A stretch of DNA of 64,000 nucleotides from DASSUW01 sp963730535 (GTDB taxonomy: Bacteria; Actinomycetota; Thermoleophilia; Solirubrobacterales; Solirubrobacteraceae): assembly GCA_963730535.1 (NCBI GenBank), contig CAVSRU010000018.1:62001-126000 (forward strand), given 5' to 3'. The stretch's first letter is position 1, and every line of letters starts with the position of its first letter. Below, piece by piece: positions 34,585 through 43,067 of this stretch. The notes under the pieces are model-generated. The model saw only the letters and a program-made list of their open reading frames with translations, was not told the DNA's origin and ran no database searches. The translations under genes were made by a program, and so were the position numbers.

Positions 34585-35655
34585 TCAGGGCCGGGCGGCG
34601 CCGAGCTTCGCGTGCGGGCGGAGGTTCGGCTCCAGGTCGCCGCCGAGCGCCGTGAGGGCGAGCGCCCGGCCGAGCGCCGGGGCGTGCTTGAACAGGTTGT
34701 TGCCGGCGACCGCGAGCAGGGCGCCGTGCTCCCAGACGGCGAGGCCGTCCGGGCTCCAGGGGACCTCGGTCACCCAGCAGTGGCGGATGTCGATCGGCGA
34801 CGGCTCGAGGCCGGGGAGCGCCAGCTCGACGTAGGCGGTGGTCCGGTCGGTCAGGGTCCCGAGCGCAGCGGGGTCGACGAGGCTCCCGTCCTCGTGCACC
34901 GGCGTCTCGCCGAGACCGACGGCATAGGTCTCGTTGCCGGGGAGGGGGTCGCCGTACGCGCCCCGCCCGTCCAGCAGGCACGCGAGGCGCGCCGGGGGCT
35001 TGCCGCGGACGCGGTAGGTGAGGCGCACGTGCGCCGCCTGGCGGACCGGGAGCGGGAGCCCGGCGCCGCGCGCCAGCGCCACCGTGCCGCGCCCGGCGCA
35101 CAGCACGACGCGCTCGTGCTCGGCCCACACGCCGCCCGCCCGGACCTCGACCGCGCCCGCGGGCGTCTCGCGCACCGAGACCACCTCGTCGTGCACCAGC
35201 GCGTCCCGCACCGCGTCCGTCAGCACCTCGATCGTCGCGTGCGCCCAGATCACGCCGCCGTCCTCGTCGACCATCGCCGGCGCGTCCTGCGGCGCGAGCA
35301 GCGGGAGCCAGTCGGCGAGCTCGCCGGGCTCGAGCGCCCGCGCCCGCACCCCGCCGTCCTCCTCGAGCACGGCGAGCCGCCGCTCGACCGACGGGCCGAC
35401 CGCGACCACGCCGTCGCGCGCCAGCAGCTCCTCGCCGAAGTGCTCCTCCCACTCCCGCCACATCGCGCGCGACTCGCGCGCGAAGGCGACCATCCGCCGG
35501 TCGTCGTGCGCGTGGCGGAAGATCCGGGATTCGCCGCCCGACTGCCCGTTCCCGGGCACGCCGCGCTCGTACACCACCACGTCCGCCCCGCGCTCGTGCA
35601 GCGCGAGGGCCGTGGACAGGCCGACGATCCCCGCCCCGATCACGCCGATCGTCAC
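34585..35655 (-). CDS. FAD-dependent amine oxidoreductase (DAO family, N-methyltryptophan oxidase/sarcosine oxidase type)
   Basis: A 356-residue flavoprotein. VTIGVIGAGIVGLSTALALH is the GxGxxG FAD-binding motif at the N-terminus, followed by GADVVVYERG (ribose-binding Glu), GQSGGESRIFRHAHDD (typical of the MSOX/MTOX group), VVLCAGRGTVALA and a C-terminal AVAGNNLFKHAPALGRALA. The enzymes oxidise N-methyl or primary amino groups to give H2O2. GTG 35655 starts directly at the FAD motif; an upstream in-frame start at 35706 is less likely. Substrate unknown. Confidence 0.87.
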   Translation of the reverse strand: MTIGVIGAGIVGLSTALALHERGADVVVYERGVPGNGQSGGESRIFRHAHDDRRMVAFARESRAMWREWEEHFGEELLARDGVVAVGPSVERRLAVLEEDGGVRARALEPGELADWLPLLAPQDAPAMVDEDGGVIWAHATIEVLTDAVRDALVHDEVVSVRETPAGAVEVRAGGVWAEHERVVLCAGRGTVALARGAGLPLPVRQAAHVRLTYRVRGKPPARLACLLDGRGAYGDPLPGNETYAVGLGETPVHEDGSLVDPAALGTLTDRTTAYVELALPGLEPSPIDIRHCWVTEVPWSPDGLAVWEHGALLAVAGNNLFKHAPALGRALALTALGGDLEPNLRPHAKLGAARP

Positions 35656-35733
35656 GCTGCGGATCGTAGATCGTAGATGGGCTAAACGTCCGCTTCGTTC
35701 ACCCACGAGCTCGCTGCCGCCGATACCACCCGC

Positions 35734-36252
35734 ATGAACAAGCGAATCATCGCCACGGTGCTGGGCGCCGCCGCCCTCGCCGTTCCGGCGGCCGCCGTGG
35801 CCGACTCAAGCCACAAGCACGTCGGCAAGACGGTCGTGAAGGGCAAGGGGAAGGGCAAGGCCAAGAAGGCGAAGAAGGTCATGTTCGTCTTCAAGGGAAC
35901 CTTCACCGCCCCCGGCACGGTCGCGGTCCAGTCCGGCAACGCGCACGTCCGCAAGGGCGGCTACGTCGGCAAGACGGTCGAGTTCGACCTCGAGAACGCG
36001 AAGATCGTCGTGGCCGACACCAACGCGGACGGCAAGCGCGACGTCGCCGACGTGACGGACGGCGACCGCGTGCTCGTCCAGGCGCGGATGCTCAAGCGGA
36101 CCAAGTACGTGGCGCCCGTCGAGGACGAGGCCCCCGAGGCCGAGGCCACCGGCGACCAGGCCGCGGAGAGCGAGGGCGCGATCGTCGCCCGCAAGCTGAT
36201 CGACCGCACCAACGCGCCGGGCGAGGTCGCCGAGCCCGCGCCCGTCGAGTAG
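35734..36252 (+). CDS. Secreted acidic/basic-patterned protein of unknown function
   Basis: A 172-residue protein with a clear signal peptide (MNKRIIATVLGAAALAVPAA, cleavage near AVADSS). A Lys/Gly-rich linker (VVKGKGKGKAKKAKKV) leads into a beta-rich core (FVFKGTFTAPGTVAVQSGNA, VEFDLENAKIVVADTNADGK) and an acidic Glu/Ala-rich tail. DTNADGKRDVADVTDGD could bind calcium, being similar to dockerin-type loops. I do not recognise a named family. It is divergent from the amine oxidase and convergent with the M14 peptidase, with a terminator between. Confidence 0.75.
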   Translation: MNKRIIATVLGAAALAVPAAAVADSSHKHVGKTVVKGKGKGKAKKAKKVMFVFKGTFTAPGTVAVQSGNAHVRKGGYVGKTVEFDLENAKIVVADTNADGKRDVADVTDGDRVLVQARMLKRTKYVAPVEDEAPEAEATGDQAAESEGAIVARKLIDRTNAPGEVAEPAPVE

Positions 36253-36270
36253 CCCCACGGGTACGCCTGC

Positions 36271-36301
36271 GCGGCCGCCGGCTCACTGCACCGGCGGCCG
36301 C
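36271..36301. terminator. Strong hairpin between convergent genes, probable bidirectional terminator
   Basis: GCGGCCGCCGG (36271-36281) and CCGGCGGCCGC (36291-36301) form a perfect 11-bp stem with loop CTCACTGCA. It lies between the stop of the secreted protein (36252) and the stop of the M14 peptidase (36311). No U-tract follows, as is common in high-GC actinobacteria. Confidence 0.65.
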
Positions 36302-36310
36302 ACTCGGCGA

Positions 36311-38725
36311 CTATCGCGGCTGCTTGCCTCCCTTGCGGCAGACCGTCACGGCCTTGCGCTCGCCGCGCTCGATGACGATCTGCTCGGTGCCGATGAGCCT
36401 GCCGTTCGGCCGCGTGCAGGTGACCGTCCAGGCCTCGATCCCGGCAGGCACGATGACCTCGGTGCCCGGCACCGAGCCGAACACCTCGAGCTTGCCCGTC
36501 CAGCCGCCCGTCGCGAGCCAGTTCTGGACGGACAGGATGTAGTGGCCGGGCTCGGGATAGTCGTACACGAGCGCCTCGTCGGCGGTCCCGCTCGTGCTCG
36601 ACGCCACCGCGTTGTCCGGCGACTTCGAGCCCTTGTAGAGGTAGAGGTCGTAGTCGTCGCCATCCTGGCCGTCGATCAGCGCCCTGATCTGGCGCGCAGC
36701 GTCGGGCGTCACGTCGAACTCGAAGTCCTTCGTGCCGACCGCCGTGGTCGCCCCCGCGGCGGGCGGGAGCACCGGCGTCGCCGACGAGATGTCGATCGTC
36801 TGCGCCGGCGTCGGCTGGACCTCGCTCGACCGCGACTCCTTGCGGACGATCGGCCGCGTGGACGGGTTCACGTGCCACTCGAAGCGCCCGTCGGCCCCGA
36901 CGGTCATGCTCGTGTCGAGCGCGTCGTCGAAGAGGATCGGGTCACCCACCGAGCCGTCCTCCTGGATGACCGGCGAGGTCGAGGTCTTGAACGCCTTCTG
37001 GGCCCGCACGATCGCGCCCGCCGGGGCGGTCCCCTCGAGGATCCCGTGCCGCGACGTGTTGGCGGTGCTCTCGAGCGCCTTGTAGTAGGCCTCGCGGTTG
37101 CCTCCGCCGGTCGGGTACTTGCCGTAGTACTCGGCGATCACGCCGAGCGGATAGGCGGGGTGGAACCCGACGCCCACGAGCGTCTGGTCCTCGTACGCCT
37201 TGCCGATCTCGAACGTGAAGCCGAGGCCGCCGGTCGCGTAGTAGCTCCAGTCCTCGGTCGTGCCGGTCGTGTCGTAGAGCTCCCAGCTCTTCTGGCTCGT
37301 GTAGCCGTTCTCGGCGGCCATCGTGTCGCCGAGGTCCTTGTAGATCGGCTCGTCCGGCGGGGAGCCCTGCGACTTCAGGCCCGGCGGGCGCAGCACGAGG
37401 TCGGAGTAGGTGTGGTTGGTGATCAGCGTCGCGACCTGGCGCGAGGAGACGAGCTCGCGCACGTTCTGCGTCTCGGGCTCGGAGAACGGCGCCGCGCCGC
37501 GGTAGGTGTCGTTGTTGGCCGCGAAGCTCGCACCGCCGCCGCCCCAGAAGCCGCCGTAGTTGCGGTTGGGATCGACCCCGAGTGCGCGGTTCGCCTGTAG
37601 GCCGCACTCGCCCGCCGCCGGCGTCGCGAAGTCCTGCACGCGGCAGTTCTTGCGCTTGTAGGCGAAGCTCGGGTCGACGACCGGCTGCTGCGAGTCGATC
37701 GGCGCCTCGCGCGAGAGGTTGTAGCCGTCCGGGTTGACGATCGGGACGACGATGACCCGCGTCTTGCCGAGCAGGTCGACCGTCCGGTAGTCGCCGGCCT
37801 TGTAGGCCTTCACGAGCTCGATCGCCCACTCCATCGGCATCTCCGCCGACGGCCACTCGCGCGCGTGGTGCACGCCCATCTGGAAGAAGACCGGCTTGCC
37901 GTCCTGCGCGCCCACGTCCGTACTGATCTCGATCCCCTCGACGGCGCGTCCCTCGAGCGTCGGGTGGTTCAGCGTGACCGGCTTGACGAGCGTCGGGTTC
38001 TGCTCGACGAGCGCCTTCATGTCGGCCTGGAAGTCGGGCAGGCGCCGGTAGCTGGTCCGGCCGCTCGGCAGCGGCTTGACGTCGGTCGGGGCCGCCGCGG
38101 TCAGCGCCGCGCGGTCGGCTGCGACCACGTCCGGCGTGATGACGCGGTACGTCAGCCCGGCCTGCGTGAGCTTGGCCAGGTCAGAAGTGCCGAACGCCAG
38201 CACGTCCTGCACGCCGGGTCGCGCGTGCTCGGTCTGGTCGACGCCCGTGGCGTCGAGCGCGTCGCGTGCCGCCGGGTACGGGAGGTTGACCCGAACGAGC
38301 TGGATCTTCTCCCCGGTCGGTCCGGGCAGCGGGAGCGACCGCGCGGTCAGCCGCGCGCTGTCGGTGGAGCCGGAGCGCCGGCACGCCTGGACGATCAGGG
38401 TCTGGCCGCCGGCCGCGACGCCCTCGGCGACCTCCGTGGAGCCGAACGACGCCGAGCCGGCGACGAGCTTGCCGGTGCGGCTGTCGAACACCCCGAGGTC
38501 CCAGTCGCCGCCCTGGGCGGACAGGTTCGCGCGGACGAGCCCGTTGGCGCTGGCGGTCACGGTCCGCTGGACCACGCCGGCGCCCGAGGCTGGCTTCGAG
38601 ACGCAGTCGCGCCGCTGCGCGTCCGCGCTGGTGATCGTCGTGTCGACGAGGTCCGCAGCGGCGACGGCAGGGGCCGCCGCGACGAGGAAGGGCACGCACA
38701 GGGCGCCCAGGAGAACACGATTCAT
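36311..38725 (-). CDS. Secreted M14 family zinc carboxypeptidase
   Basis: An 804-residue secreted metallopeptidase. Signal peptide MNRVLLGALCVPFLVAAAPA; ATG 38725 is chosen because it starts this signal. A beta-rich prodomain of about 200 residues precedes the M14 domain: zinc ligands in MGVHHAREWPSAEMPMEW (HxxE), VNPDGYNLSREAP, DPNRNYGGFWGGGGAS, the third zinc His in ITNHTYSDLVLRPP and catalytic Glu in GFTFEIGKAY. The C-terminal part contains a jelly-roll-like PPC segment (YDLYLYKGSK, YDYPEPGHYILSVQNW). Likely role: extracellular peptide degradation. Length exceeds simple carboxypeptidases because of the added domains. Confidence 0.92.
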   Translation of the reverse strand: MNRVLLGALCVPFLVAAAPAVAAADLVDTTITSADAQRRDCVSKPASGAGVVQRTVTASANGLVRANLSAQGGDWDLGVFDSRTGKLVAGSASFGSTEVAEGVAAGGQTLIVQACRRSGSTDSARLTARSLPLPGPTGEKIQLVRVNLPYPAARDALDATGVDQTEHARPGVQDVLAFGTSDLAKLTQAGLTYRVITPDVVAADRAALTAAAPTDVKPLPSGRTSYRRLPDFQADMKALVEQNPTLVKPVTLNHPTLEGRAVEGIEISTDVGAQDGKPVFFQMGVHHAREWPSAEMPMEWAIELVKAYKAGDYRTVDLLGKTRVIVVPIVNPDGYNLSREAPIDSQQPVVDPSFAYKRKNCRVQDFATPAAGECGLQANRALGVDPNRNYGGFWGGGGASFAANNDTYRGAAPFSEPETQNVRELVSSRQVATLITNHTYSDLVLRPPGLKSQGSPPDEPIYKDLGDTMAAENGYTSQKSWELYDTTGTTEDWSYYATGGLGFTFEIGKAYEDQTLVGVGFHPAYPLGVIAEYYGKYPTGGGNREAYYKALESTANTSRHGILEGTAPAGAIVRAQKAFKTSTSPVIQEDGSVGDPILFDDALDTSMTVGADGRFEWHVNPSTRPIVRKESRSSEVQPTPAQTIDISSATPVLPPAAGATTAVGTKDFEFDVTPDAARQIRALIDGQDGDDYDLYLYKGSKSPDNAVASSTSGTADEALVYDYPEPGHYILSVQNWLATGGWTGKLEVFGSVPGTEVIVPAGIEAWTVTCTRPNGRLIGTEQIVIERGERKAVTVCRKGGKQPR

Positions 38726-38859
38726 GAAGGTCCCCAACGAGATTGAGCGGGCAAACTTGCGTGCCGGCACAGCCCTCCCGCCGGCGTTGCAGCGCAGGTA
38801 CCCCGGCCGCCCGCAGCTGAATCTCGAACCGTCTAGGGGCCGCGCTAGGGTGGCCGTCC

Positions 38860-40461
38860 GTGCGCTACCCGTCCGACGATCTGACCGCCGCGGAGCGGGC
38901 TCGGCTCGCGCCTCACGTGACCGATCTGGACGGGCCGGTGTTCGCGCTCGTGAACCTGCCGGAGACCGTGAAGGGCGCGCTGTTCGCCCGCTATTCGCGC
39001 TATCCGGGAACGCTGCGGCGGCTGTTCCTCGACGAGTTCGCGGACTCGCTCCCGGAGCACCCCGGCGGCGACGCCGGAGAGGGGCGGCGGGCGGCGGAGC
39101 TGTTCGAGCGGATCTTCGTCGGCTACGGGGACGACTCGGTCGCCCAGCTCGGCGGGGCGCACGTCGCGTGCGAGTGGGTCTCGAACATCGTCACCAAGAC
39201 GCTCCAGCGCCCCCGCCTGGCCGCGTACCTCGAGCAGTCGACGCGGTACATCGCGTACGACGCGCCGATGCCCGGCGGCGGCTACCGCTACTACCGCGAC
39301 GCCGAGCTGGGGCCCGAGTACGAGGCGGCGATGGACGCGCTGTTCGGCGCCTACGCCGAGGCGCTCCCGCGCGTGCGCGCGTGGGTGGACGACACGTTCC
39401 CGCGCAGCGACGGCGAGCCCGAGTCGGCGCGCCGGCGGGCCGTCAACGCCAAGGCGCTCGACCTCCTGCGCGGGCTGCTGCCCGCCGCCTCGCTGTCGCA
39501 CATGGGCATCTACGCGACCGGCCAGGCGTACGAGCAGCTGATCCTGCACCTGATGGCCGACCCGCTGCCCGAGGCGCGCGCCTACGGGCAGATGATCCTC
39601 GACGCGATCAAGGCCACGATGCCGAGCTTCGTCTCCCGCGTCGAGCGTCCGGAGCGCGGCGGCGAGTGGGTCGGGTACCTCGAGCGCCGCCGCGAGGCGA
39701 CCGAGCGCTGGGTCGCGCGCCTAGGGCTCGACCGGCGCGAGGCGGCGGCCGAGGACCGCCCGTCGGTGCGGCTGCTGCACGTGGACGGCGACGAGGACCA
39801 GCTGCTGGCCGCGCTGCTGTTCGAGGCCACGGCGGCGGCCGAGGAGGAGACGCTCGAGACCGTCCGCGGGCTGTCCGACGACGAGCGGGCGCGCGCGCTC
39901 GCCGACCTCGTGGGCGAGCGCCGCAACCGCCGGCACCGCCCCGGCCGCGGCTTCGAGGCGCTGCGCTACCGCTTCGAGGTGGTCTCGGACTACGGCGCGT
40001 TCCGCGACCTCCAGCGGCACCGCATGCTCACGGTGCAGTGGCAGGCGCTCACGCCCGACCTCGGGGCGGCGATCCCGGAGGAGGTGGCGGCAGCCGGGTG
40101 CGGCGACCTGTACGCCGGCGCGCTCGAGCGCTCGCGGAGCGAGTACGAGCGGCTCGCCGCCGCCGGGCTGGCGTCCGCCGCGCCGTACGCGCTCTGCCTC
40201 GGGTACCGGATGCGCTACGTGCTCGACCTCAACGCCCGTGAGGCGATGCACCTGATCGAGCTGCGCTCCGGCCGCGAGGGCCATCCGAGCTACCGCGCCG
40301 TCGCGCACGAGATGCACGCCCTGATCGCGGAGCGCCATCCGGCCGTCGCCACCGCCATGGACCACGTCGACCGCTCGTCAGAGCCGCGGCTCGAGCGGAT
40401 CCTGTCCGAGATGCGGTCGGAGCGGCGGCGGGCGGGAACGGCAACGGCAACGGCGCATTGA
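38860..40461 (+). CDS. thyX: ThyX-family protein with two ThyX domains (FAD-dependent thymidylate synthase-like)
   Basis: A 533-residue protein, about twice a normal ThyX, built from two ThyX-like halves. The first half has TLQRPRLAAYLEQSTRY (R117-P-R119, S127), the second LQRHRMLTVQWQAL (R386-H387-R388, A396). ThyX normally has RHR followed seven residues later by the catalytic Ser; here the first copy has lost the His and the second the Ser. Other family pieces: LPETVKGALFARYSRYPGTL, ASLSHMGIYATGQAYEQLIL, DLNAREAMHLIELRSGREGH. ThyX makes dTMP using methylene-THF, FAD and NADPH. Whether this form is active is unknown. GTG 38860 is the start. Confidence 0.85.
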   Translation: MRYPSDDLTAAERARLAPHVTDLDGPVFALVNLPETVKGALFARYSRYPGTLRRLFLDEFADSLPEHPGGDAGEGRRAAELFERIFVGYGDDSVAQLGGAHVACEWVSNIVTKTLQRPRLAAYLEQSTRYIAYDAPMPGGGYRYYRDAELGPEYEAAMDALFGAYAEALPRVRAWVDDTFPRSDGEPESARRRAVNAKALDLLRGLLPAASLSHMGIYATGQAYEQLILHLMADPLPEARAYGQMILDAIKATMPSFVSRVERPERGGEWVGYLERRREATERWVARLGLDRREAAAEDRPSVRLLHVDGDEDQLLAALLFEATAAAEEETLETVRGLSDDERARALADLVGERRNRRHRPGRGFEALRYRFEVVSDYGAFRDLQRHRMLTVQWQALTPDLGAAIPEEVAAAGCGDLYAGALERSRSEYERLAAAGLASAAPYALCLGYRMRYVLDLNAREAMHLIELRSGREGHPSYRAVAHEMHALIAERHPAVATAMDHVDRSSEPRLERILSEMRSERRRAGTATATAH

Positions 40462-40716
40462 GGGGGAGCATGAGGTGTGCAAAAGGGACAACCGCGACCG
40501 TGGAAGGGTTGCTTGTCCGGTTAGGTGCCGTAGCGGCACCTAAGTGGACACGCGGCCCGATCGCGGGATGGGTGTGGCCGGTTAGTAGCCGTAGCGGCAC
40601 CTAAGTGGACACGAGCCGTGATTTCGCTCACGGCGTGGCCAGTTGCGTACGCCGGAAGGCGCCCGCCCCCGCCGCCCCCTCCCGTGCTCCCCTCAATGCC
40701 GCAGTTGACGTCCGCC
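40454..40716. repeat. Element with two 61-bp-spaced palindromic units between inverted end motifs
   Basis: The unit GCCGTAGCGGCACCTAAGTG plus GACACG occurs at 40527-40552 and 40588-40613 (spacing 61). In the first copy TTAGGTGCCG-TAG-CGGCACCTAA is a perfect 10-bp stem, extended by GTCC/GGAC outside. The ends GCATTGAGGGGGAGCA (near 40456-40471, over the thyX stop) and TGCTCCCCTCAATGC (near 40685-40699) are inverted copies, and GCCGCAGTTGACGTCCGCC (40698-40716) is a variant of the motif at 8111-8129 and 57979-57997. No gene lies in this 260-bp gap. Confidence 0.65.
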
Positions 40717-40721
40717 CCGAG

Positions 40722-43067
40722 TCACCGCGGCCGCGGCGGCAATGCCCACCAGGCCCGCAATCGACCGATCGGCCCTAACCCCTGGGCCAACGCGCGCCGC
40801 AGCGCGCGCCGCTCGGCGGCCGTCGGCGTCCGTGGAGCGGCGCCGTAGCGTGACGCGCTGAGGGCGCGCAAATAGGCGGTCGCCTCGGCCGAGGCGCCGA
40901 GGCTGCGCTCGAGCTGCTTCAGCGTGGTGCCCGTCGGCAGCGGGCGGCCGGCGCGGCGGAGGGCCGCCTCGAGCTCGGCGACGGCACGGTCGAGCGGGGT
41001 CAGCAGCTCGCGTTCGCGCCGGCGGCGCACGACGGCCACCGCCGCGCCGATGCCGGCCGCGGCCACGGCGGCGAGCAGCGTCCAGCCCCACCACGCCATC
41101 CCGCCGCCGTCCGCGCTCGCCGCGCTGCCAGGCGCCCCGCCGGCCTGGACGTCGAACAGCAGGTCCGGCCGCAGGTCGCCGCCCCGTCCGCCGCCCGCGC
41201 CGTCCCCGGTCCCGTTGCCTTGCTGCGCTGCCGAGTCGCTGACCAGCGGCGACGGCGCCGATGCGTCGATGGCGGCGATCTGCGAGCGGGCGGGGGTCGA
41301 GTCGGGCGTCGGGTCGAACGTCACCCAGCCGAGCTGGTCGAACCATGCCTCGACCCACGCGTGCGCGTCGGTGTCGCGGACGATCCAGGCGTCGCGGCGC
41401 TTCGAGAAGCCGCCGGGGCTGAAGCCCGTCGCCACGCGCGCCGGGATGCCGCCCATGCGCAGGAGCAGGGCCATGGCGCCCGCGAAGTGCTGGCAGTAGC
41501 CGTCGCGGGTGTCGATCAGGAACGCGTCGAGCGGGGCGCGCCCCGGCGCCGCGGGCGTCGGCCGCTCGGAGTAGCCGAACCCGCTCGTCAGGTAGCCGTC
41601 GACGGCGAGGATGTACTCGAACGGCGTGTCGGCGCCCGCCCGCAGCTGCTGCGAGAGCTCCCATGTCCGCCGGTACACCGACCGCTGCATCCAGCGCGGC
41701 GTGGCGCCGTAGATCGTGCGGCCGAGCTCCGGGAAGGAGACGAACGGCTCGTCGGGAGAGCCGAACGGCCGGAAGCGGACGACCCCGCTGTCGACGCGCT
41801 CGCCGCCCACCCCGCCGACGGAGGCCGCGGTCGGCCCCCGGCCCGGGAGGAACGGCACGGTCACCGCCAGGTCGCCGGCCCGCGCCGGCTCGAACCCCGT
41901 GACGTCGGCGGCCCGGAGCTCGCCCGGCGTCGGCGTCGGCGTGTACGCCTTGACCCGGTAGGAATCCCCGCGCCGCAGCTCGGTCGTCGCCACCCAGCGC
42001 CCCGCCTCCTGCGCCGGCTCAAGGCGCTTGGTCGACGACTCGACCTCCATGATCGCGCCCGGCGCCGGGACCTCGTACGTGCGCATGCGCCGCACCGAGA
42101 CCTCGATCTCGTCGAGCCAGCCCGGCCGGTCGCGCCAGTCCTCGCGCACCTCGGACTTCACGTCGGCTTCCTCGCCGCTGACCGGCCCGGCGTCCACCCA
42201 CGCGGCGCCGTCGAAGCTCTCGAGGTTCTCGACCTTCCAGTAGTGCGGCTCGTCCGAATGCACGCGCATGACCTCGTTGCCGTCGCGCGGCCAGGTGATC
42301 GGCCCGTAGCCCTGGGACCAGTTGAAGCGCACCGGGTTGTCGGGCCCGAGGCCCTCGGCGAACGCCTTGTAGTCGAACCACGGCTCGCCGCGGTCGGCCA
42401 CGGCGGCCAGCGGAAGCGCCCCCGCGAGCGCGACGCCGAGCAGCGCCGCCACGCCGGCCCCCGGCCGCAGCGGCAGCCGGTCGAGCCACAGGAAGCAGAC
42501 CGTGAGCGCCGCCATGGCAAGCCCGAGCAGCAGCGGGCGCGTGCCGCCCATCGCGATCACCGGCGAGACCACCAGCACGAGCAGCGCCGCGAGCGACAGG
42601 AACGGGTAGCCGCGGGCCTGGGGGCGGGGCCAGCAGGCCACCAGCGCCGCCACCACCAGCATGAGCGCGCCGGAGACCTGGAGCGCGAGCCGCGGCCACG
42701 GGTCCGCGCCGGCGTACGGCAGGCGCACCGTGCCGAGCGACTGCAGGCCGCCCGCCACGCCGTCCACGAGGCCGGCCCAGTTGCGCGGGCGCAGCAGCTC
42801 GAGCTCGATTCCCGACACCGCGAGCGCGCCGAAGAGGCTCGCAGCGACCACCGCCAGCACGCCGGCGCCCTGGCGCCGCGGCGGCAGCCGGTCGCACGCC
42901 AGCACCCCGGCTCCAGCCCCGGTGGCGACGGCCGCCCACAGCAGCGCGCGGCCCGAGCTCAGGCCCGCCACCATCCGCTGCCACTCCAGCGCACCCAGCG
43001 AGGCGAGCGCGGCGAAGCCCACCAGGCGCGCCGCCCAGACCGGCAGCAGGGCGGCGGGCGTCTTCAC
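40722..43067 (-). CDS. Transglutaminase-domain membrane protein (TgpA-like)
   Basis: A 781-residue protein. About seven hydrophobic helices fill the first 210 residues, followed by an extracytoplasmic domain with a transglutaminase-like core: Cys in DTRDGYCQHFAGAMALLLRM, His in DTDAHAWVEAWFDQLGW and Asp in VTFDPTPDS, the full triad. A Gly/Ser-rich stretch, one more helix (WWGWTLLAAVAAAGIGAAVA) and a DUF4129-like cytoplasmic tail follow. This layout is that of TgpA/DUF3488 proteins in actinobacteria, usually next to MoxR and DUF58 genes, which are not seen here. ATG overlaps the acyl-CoA synthetase stop by 4 bases. Confidence 0.9.
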   Translation of the reverse strand: MKTPAALLPVWAARLVGFAALASLGALEWQRMVAGLSSGRALLWAAVATGAGAGVLACDRLPPRRQGAGVLAVVAASLFGALAVSGIELELLRPRNWAGLVDGVAGGLQSLGTVRLPYAGADPWPRLALQVSGALMLVVAALVACWPRPQARGYPFLSLAALLVLVVSPVIAMGGTRPLLLGLAMAALTVCFLWLDRLPLRPGAGVAALLGVALAGALPLAAVADRGEPWFDYKAFAEGLGPDNPVRFNWSQGYGPITWPRDGNEVMRVHSDEPHYWKVENLESFDGAAWVDAGPVSGEEADVKSEVREDWRDRPGWLDEIEVSVRRMRTYEVPAPGAIMEVESSTKRLEPAQEAGRWVATTELRRGDSYRVKAYTPTPTPGELRAADVTGFEPARAGDLAVTVPFLPGRGPTAASVGGVGGERVDSGVVRFRPFGSPDEPFVSFPELGRTIYGATPRWMQRSVYRRTWELSQQLRAGADTPFEYILAVDGYLTSGFGYSERPTPAAPGRAPLDAFLIDTRDGYCQHFAGAMALLLRMGGIPARVATGFSPGGFSKRRDAWIVRDTDAHAWVEAWFDQLGWVTFDPTPDSTPARSQIAAIDASAPSPLVSDSAAQQGNGTGDGAGGGRGGDLRPDLLFDVQAGGAPGSAASADGGGMAWWGWTLLAAVAAAGIGAAVAVVRRRRERELLTPLDRAVAELEAALRRAGRPLPTGTTLKQLERSLGASAEATAYLRALSASRYGAAPRTPTAAERRALRRALAQGLGPIGRLRAWWALPPRPR

